Counted from the stretch's first letter, positions 8,969-18,915 are shown. The stretch: DNA of 64,000 nucleotides from Shewanella sp. KX20019 (GCF_016757755.1 NZ_CP068437.1:744001-808000), one strand, 5' to 3'. The notes: generated from the letters alone by a model not told the origin. Numbers and translations: made by a program.

Positions 8969-11900
8969 ATGAAGAAAAGTTTACTATCGCTGGCCATTGC
9001 CAGCACCATCAGCATGGGCGCCTTCGCTGGCGTTGAAGATCTGCTGATCACCGAAATGACCCAAAGTTCCGATGCTAATGTGGGCTCGGTTGAAATCACG
9101 AATACAGGCTCTGATGCCTTTACCTTTACCGCTGACATTACTGCTTACCAACGCTCTGGCGGCAAGTACGACAACGAGTTGCTTAACGCTGATGTTAAGC
9201 CACTGTTGACTGGTCAGACGCTTGCCGCTGGCGCGTCTATGGTGATTGTCAACAGTCGTTCTAGCGAAGAGTTTCGTGATGATATTACGGCTCAAGGTGG
9301 CACCGTTGTTATCTCTACATATGATAGCAGTAATAAGTACAACAACCTGTTCATGACCAGTGATGACGGTTTTTTCCTGAAAAATGGGGATACCGTTATC
9401 GATCGTGTTGGAGCAGCGAACGACACTAGCAAGTGGGCACCGAACACTACTCTGCGTCGTAAACAAACTGCTGATGGCAACAATCCCGCTCAATCAGATA
9501 CCTTCGATGCTACTCAATGGCAAAACATTTTGCCGATGAGGACTGACGATTTAGGTAAATCCGAGCTGCCTGCTGCTGATGCTGAAGACATCATGGACAT
9601 CTTCACTTGTCCAACCGATAAAAGTGAAATCAAGTCTCCTAGTGAAGTCCAGGGCACAGGTTTTACCTCGCCGCTGATTGCTGAGGGTGAAACCGAATCA
9701 GCTGAAAAAGTTGCCGTAGAAGGTATTATCTCAGCTAAGGTGTCTATCCCTAATGAGGGCTTCTATCTTCGTAATCTTGCTTCTGACAACAACCCAGAGA
9801 CTTCCGATGGCATCTTCGTTAGCTCTAGTGCTGCCGGCGATCTAAAAGTAGGTCAAACCATTTGTATCGGCAGTAAAGTGACCGAGTATCAAGGCCAGAC
9901 TCAAATGTCAGCTGATACGGCATTTAGCTGGAACGTTACTGACACTGACATCCCAACTGAGCCTACCGATATTCAGGTCATTAGCTCTGATAACGGTTCT
10001 TTCGATAAGACGCTAGAGCGTCACGAAGGTATGTTGGTCAATCTGCCTACAGATCTTGACCCTAGTACTCCTAGCGATGAAGCCGCAGAGGATATGCGTA
10101 TCACTCGCAGCTTCAGCTACAACTACCTGTCGTCTCCTAACGGTCGCAACAACATGGTGGCAGCTTATAAGCGTCCTAATTTACAGCCTAACCACTTGCA
10201 CGTTGCAGGAAGCCCTGAGTCTAAGGCGGCCTATGAGCAAAACAATGACTATCGTTTAGTGATTGAAAGCTCGCCTAAATCAGGCGGTACAGACATACCT
10301 TATTACGCTGGTTTTAACAGTGATCCACACACCAACTACATCCGTATCGATGATAGTCTCGTTAACGCGCAGGGTGTGATCAGTCAATACGAAACTGAGC
10401 TGATTCCTGGGACTGATATGTATGATCAGGACTACAGCCTGACTATAACCAACCAGTTGACTAGTGATAACTTTATTCACAACTTACCGCGTACTGAGAC
10501 CCCTGATCTGAATGACACTGTGGCAGAAGATGATTTTGCGATCCGCATTGCCAGTCAGAACCTGTTTAACTTCTTTAACTCTCCTTTCGGTGGCGACAAC
10601 AACAACTTTGGTCAGAGCCGAGGCGCAGATAGCTACGATGAATACATTAACCAGAGAACCAAGCTGGTAGAAATTATTCGTGCTCAGGATGCCGATGTCA
10701 TGGCCCTGATGGAGATTGAAAACAACGGTTTTGGCGATGATAGTGCCATTGCTGAGATTGTGAACCAGGTCAATATCCAGTATGTGGATGAGCGAGCGCA
10801 AGATTACAATGGCCCTAACTCCACTGAGAACCGTTATGTGTTCGTTGGTTTTGACAACAACGGCAATCAAATGCTGGATAACCTAGACGCCATTGGCTCT
10901 GACGCCATTGCTACAGGTATCATATATCGCCCAAGCAAGATGAGCATTGAGCGCACTCGCGTTATCCCAATGCCTCAGCAGAAAGCGCCTACCACAGTGA
11001 ACGACTTAGGTGAGGTGATCAAAGATCAGAACAAGGAAATTCTAGAGAACGGTCAGAACTACCATCGTGACGCCTTAGTTGTCACCTTTATCGTCAACCA
11101 AACAGGCAAGCGCTTGACGCTAGCTGTAAATCACCTTAAGTCAAAAGGCTCTACTTGTTGGGAAGAATGGCAAGGTGTTGAGTTTGGCAATGCCACGACT
11201 TGGAACAACCGCACAGCGCCAGATCTGGACTACCAAGGGTCTTGTGCCGAGTTCCGTGTAGCCGGTGCCGTGCACTTAGGTGAAGAGATGGAAGACGTTC
11301 TTGGGGATAAGATCATCATTGGTGATTTGAACGCCTATGGTAAGGAAGATCCTGTACTCGTTCTTACCGAGAACCCACGCAACAAGACGATCGTTACCGC
11401 TAGCCACACTTACCTTGGACCTAAGCCTCAGTTTAACGAAGATGGCTCTCCAGCCATCATCACTAAGACTTATGGCTACATCGACATCGTCGGTGAAAAG
11501 TTCGAGGAGAAGGGTAAGACGCCTTGGAGTTACTCTTTCAGTGACGAAATAGGCTCGCTTGATCACATTTTGATCTCTCCTTCTCTGAAAGATCGCGTGA
11601 TTGATGCTACTGACTGGCATGTGAATGCAGCAGAGACCGGCCTGTATGACTACCAAAACCGTTTTAAAGGTACCATCGACGGTACTGGAACGCATAAGTT
11701 CTACAAAGAGGACATCTATCGCGCCTCGGATCACGATCCTGCGCTAATAACCCTTAGCTATAAGCCTGGTGATACGGATGCTAACGTGCCTCTGAATCTG
11801 CCAAAACTGAGAAAACTGATCAAGGTTCCTTACCAGATCCCAACGGGTATTTCTGCTCAAGTTGGGGATGTCGCGACCGTCAGTATGAGTCCTGTTGATG

Positions 11901-12226
11901 ATGAACAGCGTTTAGATCTGACTCAGATGGTACTTCCTAATGTGGTCCTTTCTAATGACACGACAGCTTTGGTGAATTTCGAGGTCTTTGGTGCGCCATC
12001 TGCTATCTACAACGTCACCGTAAGCCTAAAGCGTGATGGTCAACTTGTAGAAGGGTCTGAGCAAAACTTCAAAGCGAAGGTATCTAACCGCGACTCTTTG
12101 ATTGCTGACATTGTAGAAGAAGAAAACGATAAAACTGGCGGTGACGGTAGTGCTGGTAGCACTGGTTTCATCAGCTTGTTATCCCTGTTCGGGCTGGCAG
12201 CTATGCGCCGTCGTCTTCGCAAATAA
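8969..12226 (+). CDS. exeM: Extracellular nuclease ExeM/NucH-like with GlyGly-CTERM anchor
   Basis: The 1085-residue secreted nuclease has these parts: signal peptide (about 1-20), lamin-tail-like domain (about 22-160, starting EDLLITEMTQ), OB-fold nuclease-associated domain (about 225-325, GFYLRN) and endonuclease/exonuclease/phosphatase domain (about 520-930). Visible catalytic motifs are MALMEIENN (metal-binding Glu), VNHLKSKGS, IIGDLNAYGKEDP and the terminal SDHDP. The C-terminus is a GlyGly-CTERM signal: a glycine-rich stretch, a hydrophobic helix (FISLLSLFGLAAM) and an RRRLRK cluster, normally processed by rhombosortase for type II secretion and surface anchoring. It degrades extracellular DNA. 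It lies in the same direction as the porin, a second nuclease and a 5'-nucleotidase. Confidence 0.9.
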   Translation: MKKSLLSLAIASTISMGAFAGVEDLLITEMTQSSDANVGSVEITNTGSDAFTFTADITAYQRSGGKYDNELLNADVKPLLTGQTLAAGASMVIVNSRSSEEFRDDITAQGGTVVISTYDSSNKYNNLFMTSDDGFFLKNGDTVIDRVGAANDTSKWAPNTTLRRKQTADGNNPAQSDTFDATQWQNILPMRTDDLGKSELPAADAEDIMDIFTCPTDKSEIKSPSEVQGTGFTSPLIAEGETESAEKVAVEGIISAKVSIPNEGFYLRNLASDNNPETSDGIFVSSSAAGDLKVGQTICIGSKVTEYQGQTQMSADTAFSWNVTDTDIPTEPTDIQVISSDNGSFDKTLERHEGMLVNLPTDLDPSTPSDEAAEDMRITRSFSYNYLSSPNGRNNMVAAYKRPNLQPNHLHVAGSPESKAAYEQNNDYRLVIESSPKSGGTDIPYYAGFNSDPHTNYIRIDDSLVNAQGVISQYETELIPGTDMYDQDYSLTITNQLTSDNFIHNLPRTETPDLNDTVAEDDFAIRIASQNLFNFFNSPFGGDNNNFGQSRGADSYDEYINQRTKLVEIIRAQDADVMALMEIENNGFGDDSAIAEIVNQVNIQYVDERAQDYNGPNSTENRYVFVGFDNNGNQMLDNLDAIGSDAIATGIIYRPSKMSIERTRVIPMPQQKAPTTVNDLGEVIKDQNKEILENGQNYHRDALVVTFIVNQTGKRLTLAVNHLKSKGSTCWEEWQGVEFGNATTWNNRTAPDLDYQGSCAEFRVAGAVHLGEEMEDVLGDKIIIGDLNAYGKEDPVLVLTENPRNKTIVTASHTYLGPKPQFNEDGSPAIITKTYGYIDIVGEKFEEKGKTPWSYSFSDEIGSLDHILISPSLKDRVIDATDWHVNAAETGLYDYQNRFKGTIDGTGTHKFYKEDIYRASDHDPALITLSYKPGDTDANVPLNLPKLRKLIKVPYQIPTGISAQVGDVATVSMSPVDDEQRLDLTQMVLPNVVLSNDTTALVNFEVFGAPSAIYNVTVSLKRDGQLVEGSEQNFKAKVSNRDSLIADIVEEENDKTGGDGSAGSTGFISLLSLFGLAAMRRRLRK

Positions 12227-12300
12227 GCGTTGTTCTCGACAATGAAGCGCCTGCTTTCGGGCAGTGCGCTTCCCTTAAAAGATTCAAAAGAGATAACATT

Positions 12301-14889
12301 ATGAGAATTAAAATGAGTGCAGTTGCCACCGCGACTGCTATGGTTCTGGGCGCTTTTTCTACTGCCGCGAGTGCTGACTTACTGATTACTGAGTACATTG
12401 AAGGCGGCGGATATAATAAAGCTATTGAGCTTTATAACTCCGGTGACGCTGCACAATCTTTAAATGGCTATAAGCTAGTTCGTTACAAAGATGGTGCTAC
12501 TACTACCACAGAGATGCTCGCGTTTGCAGATCAGGAAATACCCGCAAAAGGCATCTTAGTTATTAGACATGCTGATGCAGTATTGAATCTCGACTCTAGC
12601 GTAACGTCTATGATTGGCGGGCTTCAGCAGAATGGAACAGATGCTGTTGCACTGCTCAATGGCGACACGGTCGTTGATATTGTTGGCGCGGTTCCTACCC
12701 CAAAAGATTGGGGTAAAGATGTCACGCTGCGACGTAGCAATACTACTAGCTCCATGGTAGCTAAAGATACTTTCGACGAAAATGACTGGACTTCTCAGCC
12801 CAAGGACACTGTCGATGGATTTGGCTGTATTGGTGAGAATGCTTGTACTTTTGTCGTCGAGCCTGGTGTGCTGTTGATTACAGAGTACATCGAAGGCGGT
12901 AGCAGCAACAAAGCCATTGAGATCTCCAATGTAGGTGGTAGTGCTATTAATCTTGACGATAATGAATACGAGCTAAGACTTTACTTCAACGGCCAAACTA
13001 CAGTTGGAAATTTTGAAGCGCTGAGTGGCATTCTGGATGCAGGCAAGAGCATTGTGTACCATAACTCGGCTGCAGCCGATGAGTTTAAAGTCGGAACAGA
13101 GTCCAAAGTAACTTGGTTTAATGGCGATGATGCTATGGTGCTCACCAAAGACGGTGCAGTTATTGATAGCATTGGTAAGGTTGGAGAACAGCTAAAGTGG
13201 AGCGACGGTGATTTCTCTACTGTAGATAAAACCCTGCGTCGTAAAGATTCTGTCAAGGTCGGTGACACTGATATCTCGGATACTTACCCTGGAACCTCAA
13301 AGGACCAATGGCTTGTTCTGCCTAAGGACACTTCAGACGGCCTTAATTGTCCTGGTGAGAGTGCCTGCGATGGTTCAGTAACGCCTCCAGAACCAGAGCC
13401 AGAAACAGGTCCTTGCACCAACTGCGAGACTCTGACTCCGGTTGCCGATCCTACTACGTTCAATGGTGATATCTATTACTCAGATGTACTTAGTGGCGAT
13501 TTTGCCAATGCAGATGAGCTTAAGAATGCCCTGTCGATCATCATAGCCAAAGATCACAAGTATCTGACCTATAAGCAGGTTTGGAGCACACTTACTCATG
13601 CTGATCAAGATCCCGATAACGATAAGAATGTTATTGAGATCTACACGGGTAAATCCATCTCAAAATACGACAACCAAACCAGTGGTAGTGGTGCTGGCAA
13701 GTGGAACCGTGAGCACGTTTGGGCCAAGAGCCATGGCTTCCCTAGCGACTCTCAATGGGGCTACACCGATGCTCATCACCTGCGTCCTTCAGATCCTGGT
13801 ATCAATACAGCACGAAGCAACAATGACTTTGGTGCGTGTGGCGATACAGGTGAAGAGGTTCTGTTCAACGGTGTAGGCACTGGTAACTACCTGAACAAAA
13901 CTACCGACTGCTGGGAGCCTCGTGATGTGGTGAAAGGCGATGTAGCTCGTATGATCATGTATATGGACACTCGCTATCAAGGGACCGATACAACAACAAC
14001 TAATATGCCAGATCTAGTCGCAGTCGATCGCCTAACGACGACAGACGAGGATAGCGCTCCGCTGATCGGTACGCTTTGTACTCTGTATGCGTGGAACAAG
14101 TTAGATGCTGTTGATACCTACGAGCAGAACCGTAACAACCAGGTATACAAATACCAGGGTAACCGTAACCCTTTCATTGACCGCCCTGAGTTAGTACAAG
14201 AAGTGTATGGTGCAGTCTGTGGTGACGATCCAAATCCTGGTTTGATCGTTGAAGGTGATATTGTTACTCCTGAGAGTGTAACTGAAGGGTCTGCATATAC
14301 TATCGATGCCTCTGCAATTACAGCTGGCGAAGGTGTTGCTCTTACTTACAAGTGGGAGCAGATTGTTGCTGAAGAGAAGACTGTTGTTGGTAGTGAGGCT
14401 GTATTGTCTTTGGCTGCGCCAATGGTTAAAGCCGACACAACTCTGAATTTCACTCTGACCATCAGTGATGGCACTCTGGAAACCACTAAAGCTGTTAGTT
14501 TGCCTGTGACCAACGTGCCTTTGACTCTGGATGTGACGTTTGCTGGTAACACCAAGCTGACCGAAGGCGAAAGTACTTCCATCACTGCAACTGTCGCTGA
14601 TGCTCCTGAGGGAACTAGTTACAGCTGGAAGCAGCTATCTGGAAACACGGCAGTATTTACCGCTACAGACCTGACACTTGATGTGACTTCACCTAGCGTA
14701 AATATCGATCAAGTTCTCGTGTTCGAGCTCACGGCAACGGTTGGCGAAGAAAGCTTCAGTAAGTCAGTTAGCATTGAGGTGACAAACACCGAAGACACTG
14801 GTTGGACTAAGCCTGATGGCGCCGGTAGTTTAGGTGGTCTTATGACTCTGCTGCTGCCTCTAATGTGGTTGCGTCGCCGCCAAGGCTAA
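12301..14889 (+). CDS. Secreted endonuclease I-type nuclease with two lamin-tail domains and GlyGly-CTERM
   Basis: The 862-residue protein has a signal peptide (about 1-25) and two tandem lamin-tail-like domains, each starting LLITEYIEGG (about 26-165 and 190-330). After a Glu/Pro linker comes an endonuclease I domain (about 375-640; catalytic region NREHVWAKSHGFPSD, then DAHHLRPSDP). Ig/PKD-like repeats follow at about 650-835, then a GlyGly-CTERM-type end (GAGSLGGLMTLLLPLMWLRRR). It is a nonspecific DNA/RNA endonuclease acting outside the cell or on its surface. The gene starts 74 bp after the ExeM-like gene with AAAGAGAT as ribosome-binding site, and a strong terminator follows at 14907. 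Confidence 0.9.
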   Translation: MRIKMSAVATATAMVLGAFSTAASADLLITEYIEGGGYNKAIELYNSGDAAQSLNGYKLVRYKDGATTTTEMLAFADQEIPAKGILVIRHADAVLNLDSSVTSMIGGLQQNGTDAVALLNGDTVVDIVGAVPTPKDWGKDVTLRRSNTTSSMVAKDTFDENDWTSQPKDTVDGFGCIGENACTFVVEPGVLLITEYIEGGSSNKAIEISNVGGSAINLDDNEYELRLYFNGQTTVGNFEALSGILDAGKSIVYHNSAAADEFKVGTESKVTWFNGDDAMVLTKDGAVIDSIGKVGEQLKWSDGDFSTVDKTLRRKDSVKVGDTDISDTYPGTSKDQWLVLPKDTSDGLNCPGESACDGSVTPPEPEPETGPCTNCETLTPVADPTTFNGDIYYSDVLSGDFANADELKNALSIIIAKDHKYLTYKQVWSTLTHADQDPDNDKNVIEIYTGKSISKYDNQTSGSGAGKWNREHVWAKSHGFPSDSQWGYTDAHHLRPSDPGINTARSNNDFGACGDTGEEVLFNGVGTGNYLNKTTDCWEPRDVVKGDVARMIMYMDTRYQGTDTTTTNMPDLVAVDRLTTTDEDSAPLIGTLCTLYAWNKLDAVDTYEQNRNNQVYKYQGNRNPFIDRPELVQEVYGAVCGDDPNPGLIVEGDIVTPESVTEGSAYTIDASAITAGEGVALTYKWEQIVAEEKTVVGSEAVLSLAAPMVKADTTLNFTLTISDGTLETTKAVSLPVTNVPLTLDVTFAGNTKLTEGESTSITATVADAPEGTSYSWKQLSGNTAVFTATDLTLDVTSPSVNIDQVLVFELTATVGEESFSKSVSIEVTNTEDTGWTKPDGAGSLGGLMTLLLPLMWLRRRQG

Positions 14890-14906
14890 GCATCAGTTAA
14901 GCCTGT

Positions 14907-14946
14907 AAAAAGCAGCACCGGGATCGCTCTGGGTGCTGCTTTTTTT
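14907..14946 (+). terminator. Rho-independent terminator after the nuclease pair
   Basis: The stem AAAAGCAGCACC / GGTGCTGCTTTT is followed by T's. It separates the nuclease genes from the 5'-nucleotidase gene. Confidence 0.9.
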
Positions 14947-15055
14947 AACTGTGCAGCCGTTGGTTTATACCTCATTTGGCACCTCGAACACTTCGTGAGA
15001 GGCTAGTCACTAAAGCTAGTGGCAACGTTTATTTGTTTAATATTGAAGGGTTATT

Positions 15056-16798
15056 ATGAATACTTCACTCCGTCCTTCTCGCCTACTTCTAACTGGTTCA
15101 GCTATTGCTCTTGCGTTGGCATTGAGTGGCTGTGGTAAGAAAAAGGTGGAAGAAGTGCCTAAGGCGCCGAAGGTGACAGCATCTGCCGCTTGTATAGCAG
15201 CAGGCGATGACTGTAAACGCTTCACCTTGCTGCATACTAATGATCACCATGGCCGCTTCTGGCATAGTAAAAACGGTGGCTATGGTATGGCAGCACGGAA
15301 AACCATCCTTGATGAGATCCGCAAAGAGGTGGTTGAACAAGGAGGCCAGGTTTTGCTGCTCTCAGGTGGAGACATCAATACTGGCGTTCCTGAGTCTGAT
15401 CTTCAAGACGCCGAGCCAGATTTTATCGGCATGAACCACCTTGGATATGACGCCATGGCCGTGGGTAACCATGAGTTTGATAATCCATCAACTGTGATGG
15501 ACAAGCAGAGAGGTTGGTCAAAATTTCCTTGGTTATCGGCCAACATCTATCGCCAAGTCGATGGTGAATGGCAACGCTACTTTGAGCCCTACAAGGTGTT
15601 TGAGGTTCAAGGTTTAAAGTTAGCCGTAGTAGGTCTTACAACCGAGCATACCGCTGAAATCGGTAATCCAGAGTATGTTGAAGGTTTCAAATTTACCTCA
15701 GCTCAAGCTGAGGCGAAAGATACTTTGGCAGAACTTGAAGAGAAGCATCATCCAGATCTAGTTTTTGGTCTCACCCATATGGGCCACTATGAAAATGGCA
15801 ACCATGGCAGTAACGCTCCAGGTGATGTTGCCTTAGCTCGTAGCCTTGAGCCTGGTCAGATTCAGGCAATCATTGGCGGCCATTCACAACTGCCTGTGTG
15901 TATGGAAGGGGACACTGGTGAATACGTAGAAAAATATGCTCGAGATGAGCCTTGTAAGCCCGATCGTCAAAATGGCACTTGGATAATGCAAGCCTACGAG
16001 TGGGGTAAATTTATAGGCCGTGCGGACTTTGAATACTACGGTGACGAGCTCCACCTAGCAAGTTACGAGCTGGTTCCAGTAAACACTGAAAGCAAGTATG
16101 GTTTCATGCTGCATTCTTCGATGCTAACCCCCAAGGATCCAGAAACACTTGAGCTGCTACGTCCTTATCAGCGCAAGGGACAGGTACAGCTGAGGGAAGA
16201 GATTGGTGTTGCAAAGGCGGATTTCATTGGTAAGCGTAAGGTGGTTCGTTACCAAGCGACGCCTCTAGGGATAATGATAGCCCATGCTCAGACTCAGCTC
16301 CCTGTGCCAGCGGATTTCGGCATCATCAACTCTGGCGGTATTCGTGCCAGCATAAAAAAAGGGCCTATCCGCTATCGTGATGTGCTTAAGGTGCAGCCTT
16401 TTTCCAACAGTGTGACAGTGACTGAGATGAATGGTGACGAACTGAAAAAGTACTTATCTAAGGTTGCGCTTAAGACGCGAGGCTCAGGAGGCTTTGCTCA
16501 CTTCAGCGGCATCAAGATGACTGTTGACTGTAAAGCGAAAGATGTCGACATCAAGATGGTTGGCGACAAGCCCTTCAAGCTAACGGATAAATATCGATTT
16601 ACCCTCCCAAGCTACAATGCTGCCGGGGGGAACAAATATCCCAAGTTGAAGGAAAAAGCCAGAGACACCGGCTTTATTGATGCAGACATGCTTTATCAAT
16701 TCATTAAAAAGCATGACTCGCTTGATCCCGTTGACTATGACACCGTGAAAGATGTCCGTTATATCAATTCTCGAAATTCTGATGGTTGCGGCGGTTAA
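15056..16798 (+). CDS. 5'-nucleotidase / UshA-family metallophosphatase lipoprotein
   Basis: The 580-residue protein has a lipoprotein signal (lipobox ALSGC at about residues 23-27) and so is membrane-anchored. A calcineurin-like metallophosphatase domain (about 55-330) shows LLHTNDHHGRFW, GNHEFDNP, THMGHYEN and GGHSQLPVC. A C-terminal 5'-nucleotidase domain (about 390-560) contains NSGGIRASIKKGPIRYRDVL, the nucleotide-binding part. It would dephosphorylate nucleotides or cyclic nucleotides in the periplasm or at the surface, completing the route from DNA to nucleoside plus phosphate begun by the two upstream nucleases. It has its own terminator at 16848. Confidence 0.9.
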   Translation: MNTSLRPSRLLLTGSAIALALALSGCGKKKVEEVPKAPKVTASAACIAAGDDCKRFTLLHTNDHHGRFWHSKNGGYGMAARKTILDEIRKEVVEQGGQVLLLSGGDINTGVPESDLQDAEPDFIGMNHLGYDAMAVGNHEFDNPSTVMDKQRGWSKFPWLSANIYRQVDGEWQRYFEPYKVFEVQGLKLAVVGLTTEHTAEIGNPEYVEGFKFTSAQAEAKDTLAELEEKHHPDLVFGLTHMGHYENGNHGSNAPGDVALARSLEPGQIQAIIGGHSQLPVCMEGDTGEYVEKYARDEPCKPDRQNGTWIMQAYEWGKFIGRADFEYYGDELHLASYELVPVNTESKYGFMLHSSMLTPKDPETLELLRPYQRKGQVQLREEIGVAKADFIGKRKVVRYQATPLGIMIAHAQTQLPVPADFGIINSGGIRASIKKGPIRYRDVLKVQPFSNSVTVTEMNGDELKKYLSKVALKTRGSGGFAHFSGIKMTVDCKAKDVDIKMVGDKPFKLTDKYRFTLPSYNAAGGNKYPKLKEKARDTGFIDADMLYQFIKKHDSLDPVDYDTVKDVRYINSRNSDGCGG

Positions 16799-16832
16799 AC
16801 TTATTATTCAATAAGGTTAATTAGCTGATACC

Positions 16833-17288
16833 TTAGATCTCGAAACAGAGCCCAACCTTGCGGTTGGGCTCTTTTTTAAGGTATGCGTCCACGATGGTTT
16901 TGCGGCTTAAGTCGATACCATATTGTCGGAACATGCTTTCCTGACGATACAAAGGCAAACTGTATTGATACTTACTGGTAATGATTTGGCTCAGTAGCGA
17001 GCTCGTCGCAATCCCCTTCGGAATGGTGCTTGCGGGGGCTGAAGCTATTTTGGTGCTGACCTGAGTGCCTTGTCTGTCATAATGATGACAAGCATATTTG
17101 AGCCGAACATGCTCAATGACTTTCATTTGAGCGGAAATAAATTCAAATTTCTCGCTTCTTTCTTCACCGGTTTGATGCAGCTCACCACCACAGCAATCAC
17201 TGACCTTCTCAGCAACCGGGATATCATGGTTAACTACGTCACGCGGTAAATCCGTAGATCTAATTGTTCGTCTTTGATCCCAGGGCAT
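16833..17288 (-). pseudogene. IS66-family transposase TnpC, internal fragment
   Basis: The 151-codon frame matches the middle of an IS66 TnpC: the zinc-finger segment (LPRDVVNHDIPVAEK, then DCCGGELHQTGEE), the region EQVRLKYACHHYDR-like (here HVRLKYACHHYDRQG), and the start of the catalytic domain (GIATSSLLSQIITSKY, YRQESMFRQYGIDLSRKT). Both the N-terminal helix region and the DDE catalytic core are missing. The last 15 codons only read through the terminator of the neighbouring gene. It cannot be functional. Confidence 0.8.
16848..16877 (+). terminator. Rho-independent terminator after the 5'-nucleotidase gene
   Basis: Perfect stem GAGCCCAACC / GGTTGGGCTC with a 4-base loop and six T's. It runs into the truncated end of the IS66 remnant. 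Confidence 0.9.
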
Positions 17289-17402
17289 TTAAATGTGTTT
17301 TTCTCGAGTCGTTTGTAATGTAGCCAAAAGCCGTTACTCGGCCATTGCAAAATTTTAAGCTTATTGCGCTGACGGTTACAGAAAACAAACATATGTTGAT
17401 TA
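17284..17402 (-). pseudogene. IS66-family TnpB fragment
   Basis: Read on the minus strand, this stretch translates to NQHMFVFCNRQRNKLKILQW, then PSNGFWLHYKRLEKNTFKCP. This matches the conserved IS66 TnpB (Orf2) segment HVFVFxNRRRDKLKIL...GFxLWYKRLExxxFKWP. It lies upstream of the TnpC fragment in the order normal for IS66. Both ends are missing. Confidence 0.7.
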
Positions 17403-17483
17403 CACGGCTTTGCTGGAGTTCGTAAGCCACGATATTACTTTAAACCATCGATAGATTTTCGTGTCTCTACGACTAAGGTTATC

Positions 17484-17668
17484 GGTGAATCTATCAAAGA
17501 TATTGAGGGTGACGCCCCGGTTATTGGTGATATGAACGCTTACGGCAGGGAAGATCCAATTCGGTATTAACTGATTACGATGCTACTACAGCAAATCGTG
17601 AAATAGTCACAGCGTCATGGACTGCACTTAACGGTGAAGTTTATGAGCATAGGTTAGCACCAGAGTAA
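17484..17668 (+). pseudogene. Broken fragment of a second ExeM-like nuclease
   Basis: The frame from 17484 reads GESIKDIEGDAPVIGDMNAY, then GREDP, which aligns with HLGEEMEDVLGDKIIIGDLN-AYGKEDP of the ExeM-like gene at 8969. After ATTCGG a one-base deletion shifts the frame. The next frame continues VLTDYDATTANREIVTASWT, then ALNGEVYEHR, the expected continuation. The fragment is too diverged from the intact gene to be a recent copy, so it looks like the remains of an older paralogue. Confidence 0.75.
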
Positions 17669-18300
17669 GCCATCTTTAATGATTAAGGTGGCTTTTTTAT
17701 TGCTGATTTATCTACATATTGCAATGCGGTGGCGAGTAATTGAGCGTTAGTTTTAAGAAATAGCCTGTTAGCCTTAAAACTGATCATTAGTGCGCATAAT
17801 AGATGGTTTTATGGTTTGTTTTTGTGGTGGATTGAGCATTAATGGTTAGTGGTAATGAGTATTTAGCTCTGATTACTGTCCGCTATAGCATATGTTTATC
17901 GGTAGAATTGTTCTATAAATAAGTTGGTTAAGGCTAACCACTGTTTCTTTTCTTTTTGTGTGACGCTGTCCTTGTTGTATTTTTGTTGTGGCTGGCGATA
18001 TGTAAGCCATAATACGATGAAAATATCACTTATCTGCGCAAAATAGGGCGGATTTACTTGCAGTAAAATTGTGATTGTATACACTGCGGCCATATCACAA
18101 TACTGTTGCCTTTTAATAGGGTATGCGCTCAGCAATAAAATTGCATTTGCAGTTCTTGTTACGAATGCAAACCGACATTAACACTTAGTTAAGCTTACAT
18201 TGATAGAGTCGTGCTAAGACTACCTATTACCCTATGGCGCGTGGTTAGGCACATAAGTTGAACGTGCAAGCGTATCAATACCTAACATTAAGCCTAATCG
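17669..18300. other. Decayed non-coding stretch
   Basis: There is no convincing gene. A 79-codon frame on the minus strand (17896-18135) has no recognisable motif, no clear ribosome-binding site and no partner, so I do not call it. A weak hairpin with a T-run at 17672-17700 could terminate the nuclease remnant. Confidence 0.45.
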
Positions 18301-18372
18301 CGCGCCAATTCTATGGTTATTATCTATCGCCCGTCTAAATTCAGTAAAGCGTTACCGTCAAGGTTAAGGTGA
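18301..18372 (+). pseudogene. Possible second scrap of an ExeM-like nuclease
   Basis: The frame reads SMVIIYRPSKFSKALPSRLR and then stops. IIYRPSK matches seven of seven residues in the intact ExeM-like protein (ATGIIYRPSKMSIERT). In an intact gene this segment lies upstream of the one at 17484, so if both are real the remnant has been rearranged. The match is short and may be chance. Confidence 0.35.
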
Positions 18373-18477
18373 CGAACACCCATCTAATGATCAGCTACTT
18401 ATACTCATCTTACCTGTTTAAACATTTTTGATTAGGCAGTAAACTGTCGACAATAACTACAAAAATGGATGTAACAG

Positions 18478-18915
18478 ATGTCAATTTGGTTTAGACCGGT
18501 AAGCTTAGAAACATGTGCCAAAATGGATTCAGGGATGCATGGTAAAGGCACATTAATGCAAACCATGGGGATCACCATCTCTGAAATTGGTGATGATTAT
18601 ATGAAAGCGACGATGCCTGCGTCCCCTGCAGTGCACAATCCGTTAGGTATAGTTCATGGTGGTGCGAATGTCGCCTTGGCCGAAACTGTCGCCAGCTATG
18701 CTGCAAATTTTGCCGTCGATTTCGAGCAGTATTACTGCGTTGGCCAAGAGATCAATGCTAACCATTTGAAAGCATCACGCAATGGCACATTAACCGCAAC
18801 AGCCAAAGCCATACACCTTGGAAAGCGCAGCTCTGTATGGGAGGTGTTGATCCACAATAGTGCAGGCGAATTGTGCTGCATATCTCGAATGACTGCAGCT
18901 GTGGTAAAACGTTAA
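18478..18915 (+). CDS. menI: Hotdog-fold thioesterase, MenI/YdiI-like (1,4-dihydroxy-2-naphthoyl-CoA hydrolase)
   Basis: The 145-residue protein aligns along its full length with E. coli YdiI/MenI. It shows IWFRPVSLETC, the HGGANVALAETVAS helix with the catalytic Glu, VGQEINANHLKASRNG, and the closing CCISRMTAAV. MenI releases DHNA from its CoA ester in menaquinone synthesis; related enzymes hydrolyse other aromatic acyl-CoAs. Menaquinone is central in Shewanella-type anaerobic respiration. The upstream Shine-Dalgarno is weak. No other men gene is nearby, so the exact substrate is inferred from similarity only. Confidence 0.82.
   Translation: MSIWFRPVSLETCAKMDSGMHGKGTLMQTMGITISEIGDDYMKATMPASPAVHNPLGIVHGGANVALAETVASYAANFAVDFEQYYCVGQEINANHLKASRNGTLTATAKAIHLGKRSSVWEVLIHNSAGELCCISRMTAAVVKR

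Noticed and set aside
8984..14585. Long antisense frames opposite the nuclease genes
   Set aside because: They follow the codon pattern of the strong plus-strand genes and have no motifs or starts of their own.
17896..18135. Minus-strand 79-codon frame
   Set aside because: No motif, no ribosome-binding site, no partner; lies in decayed DNA.
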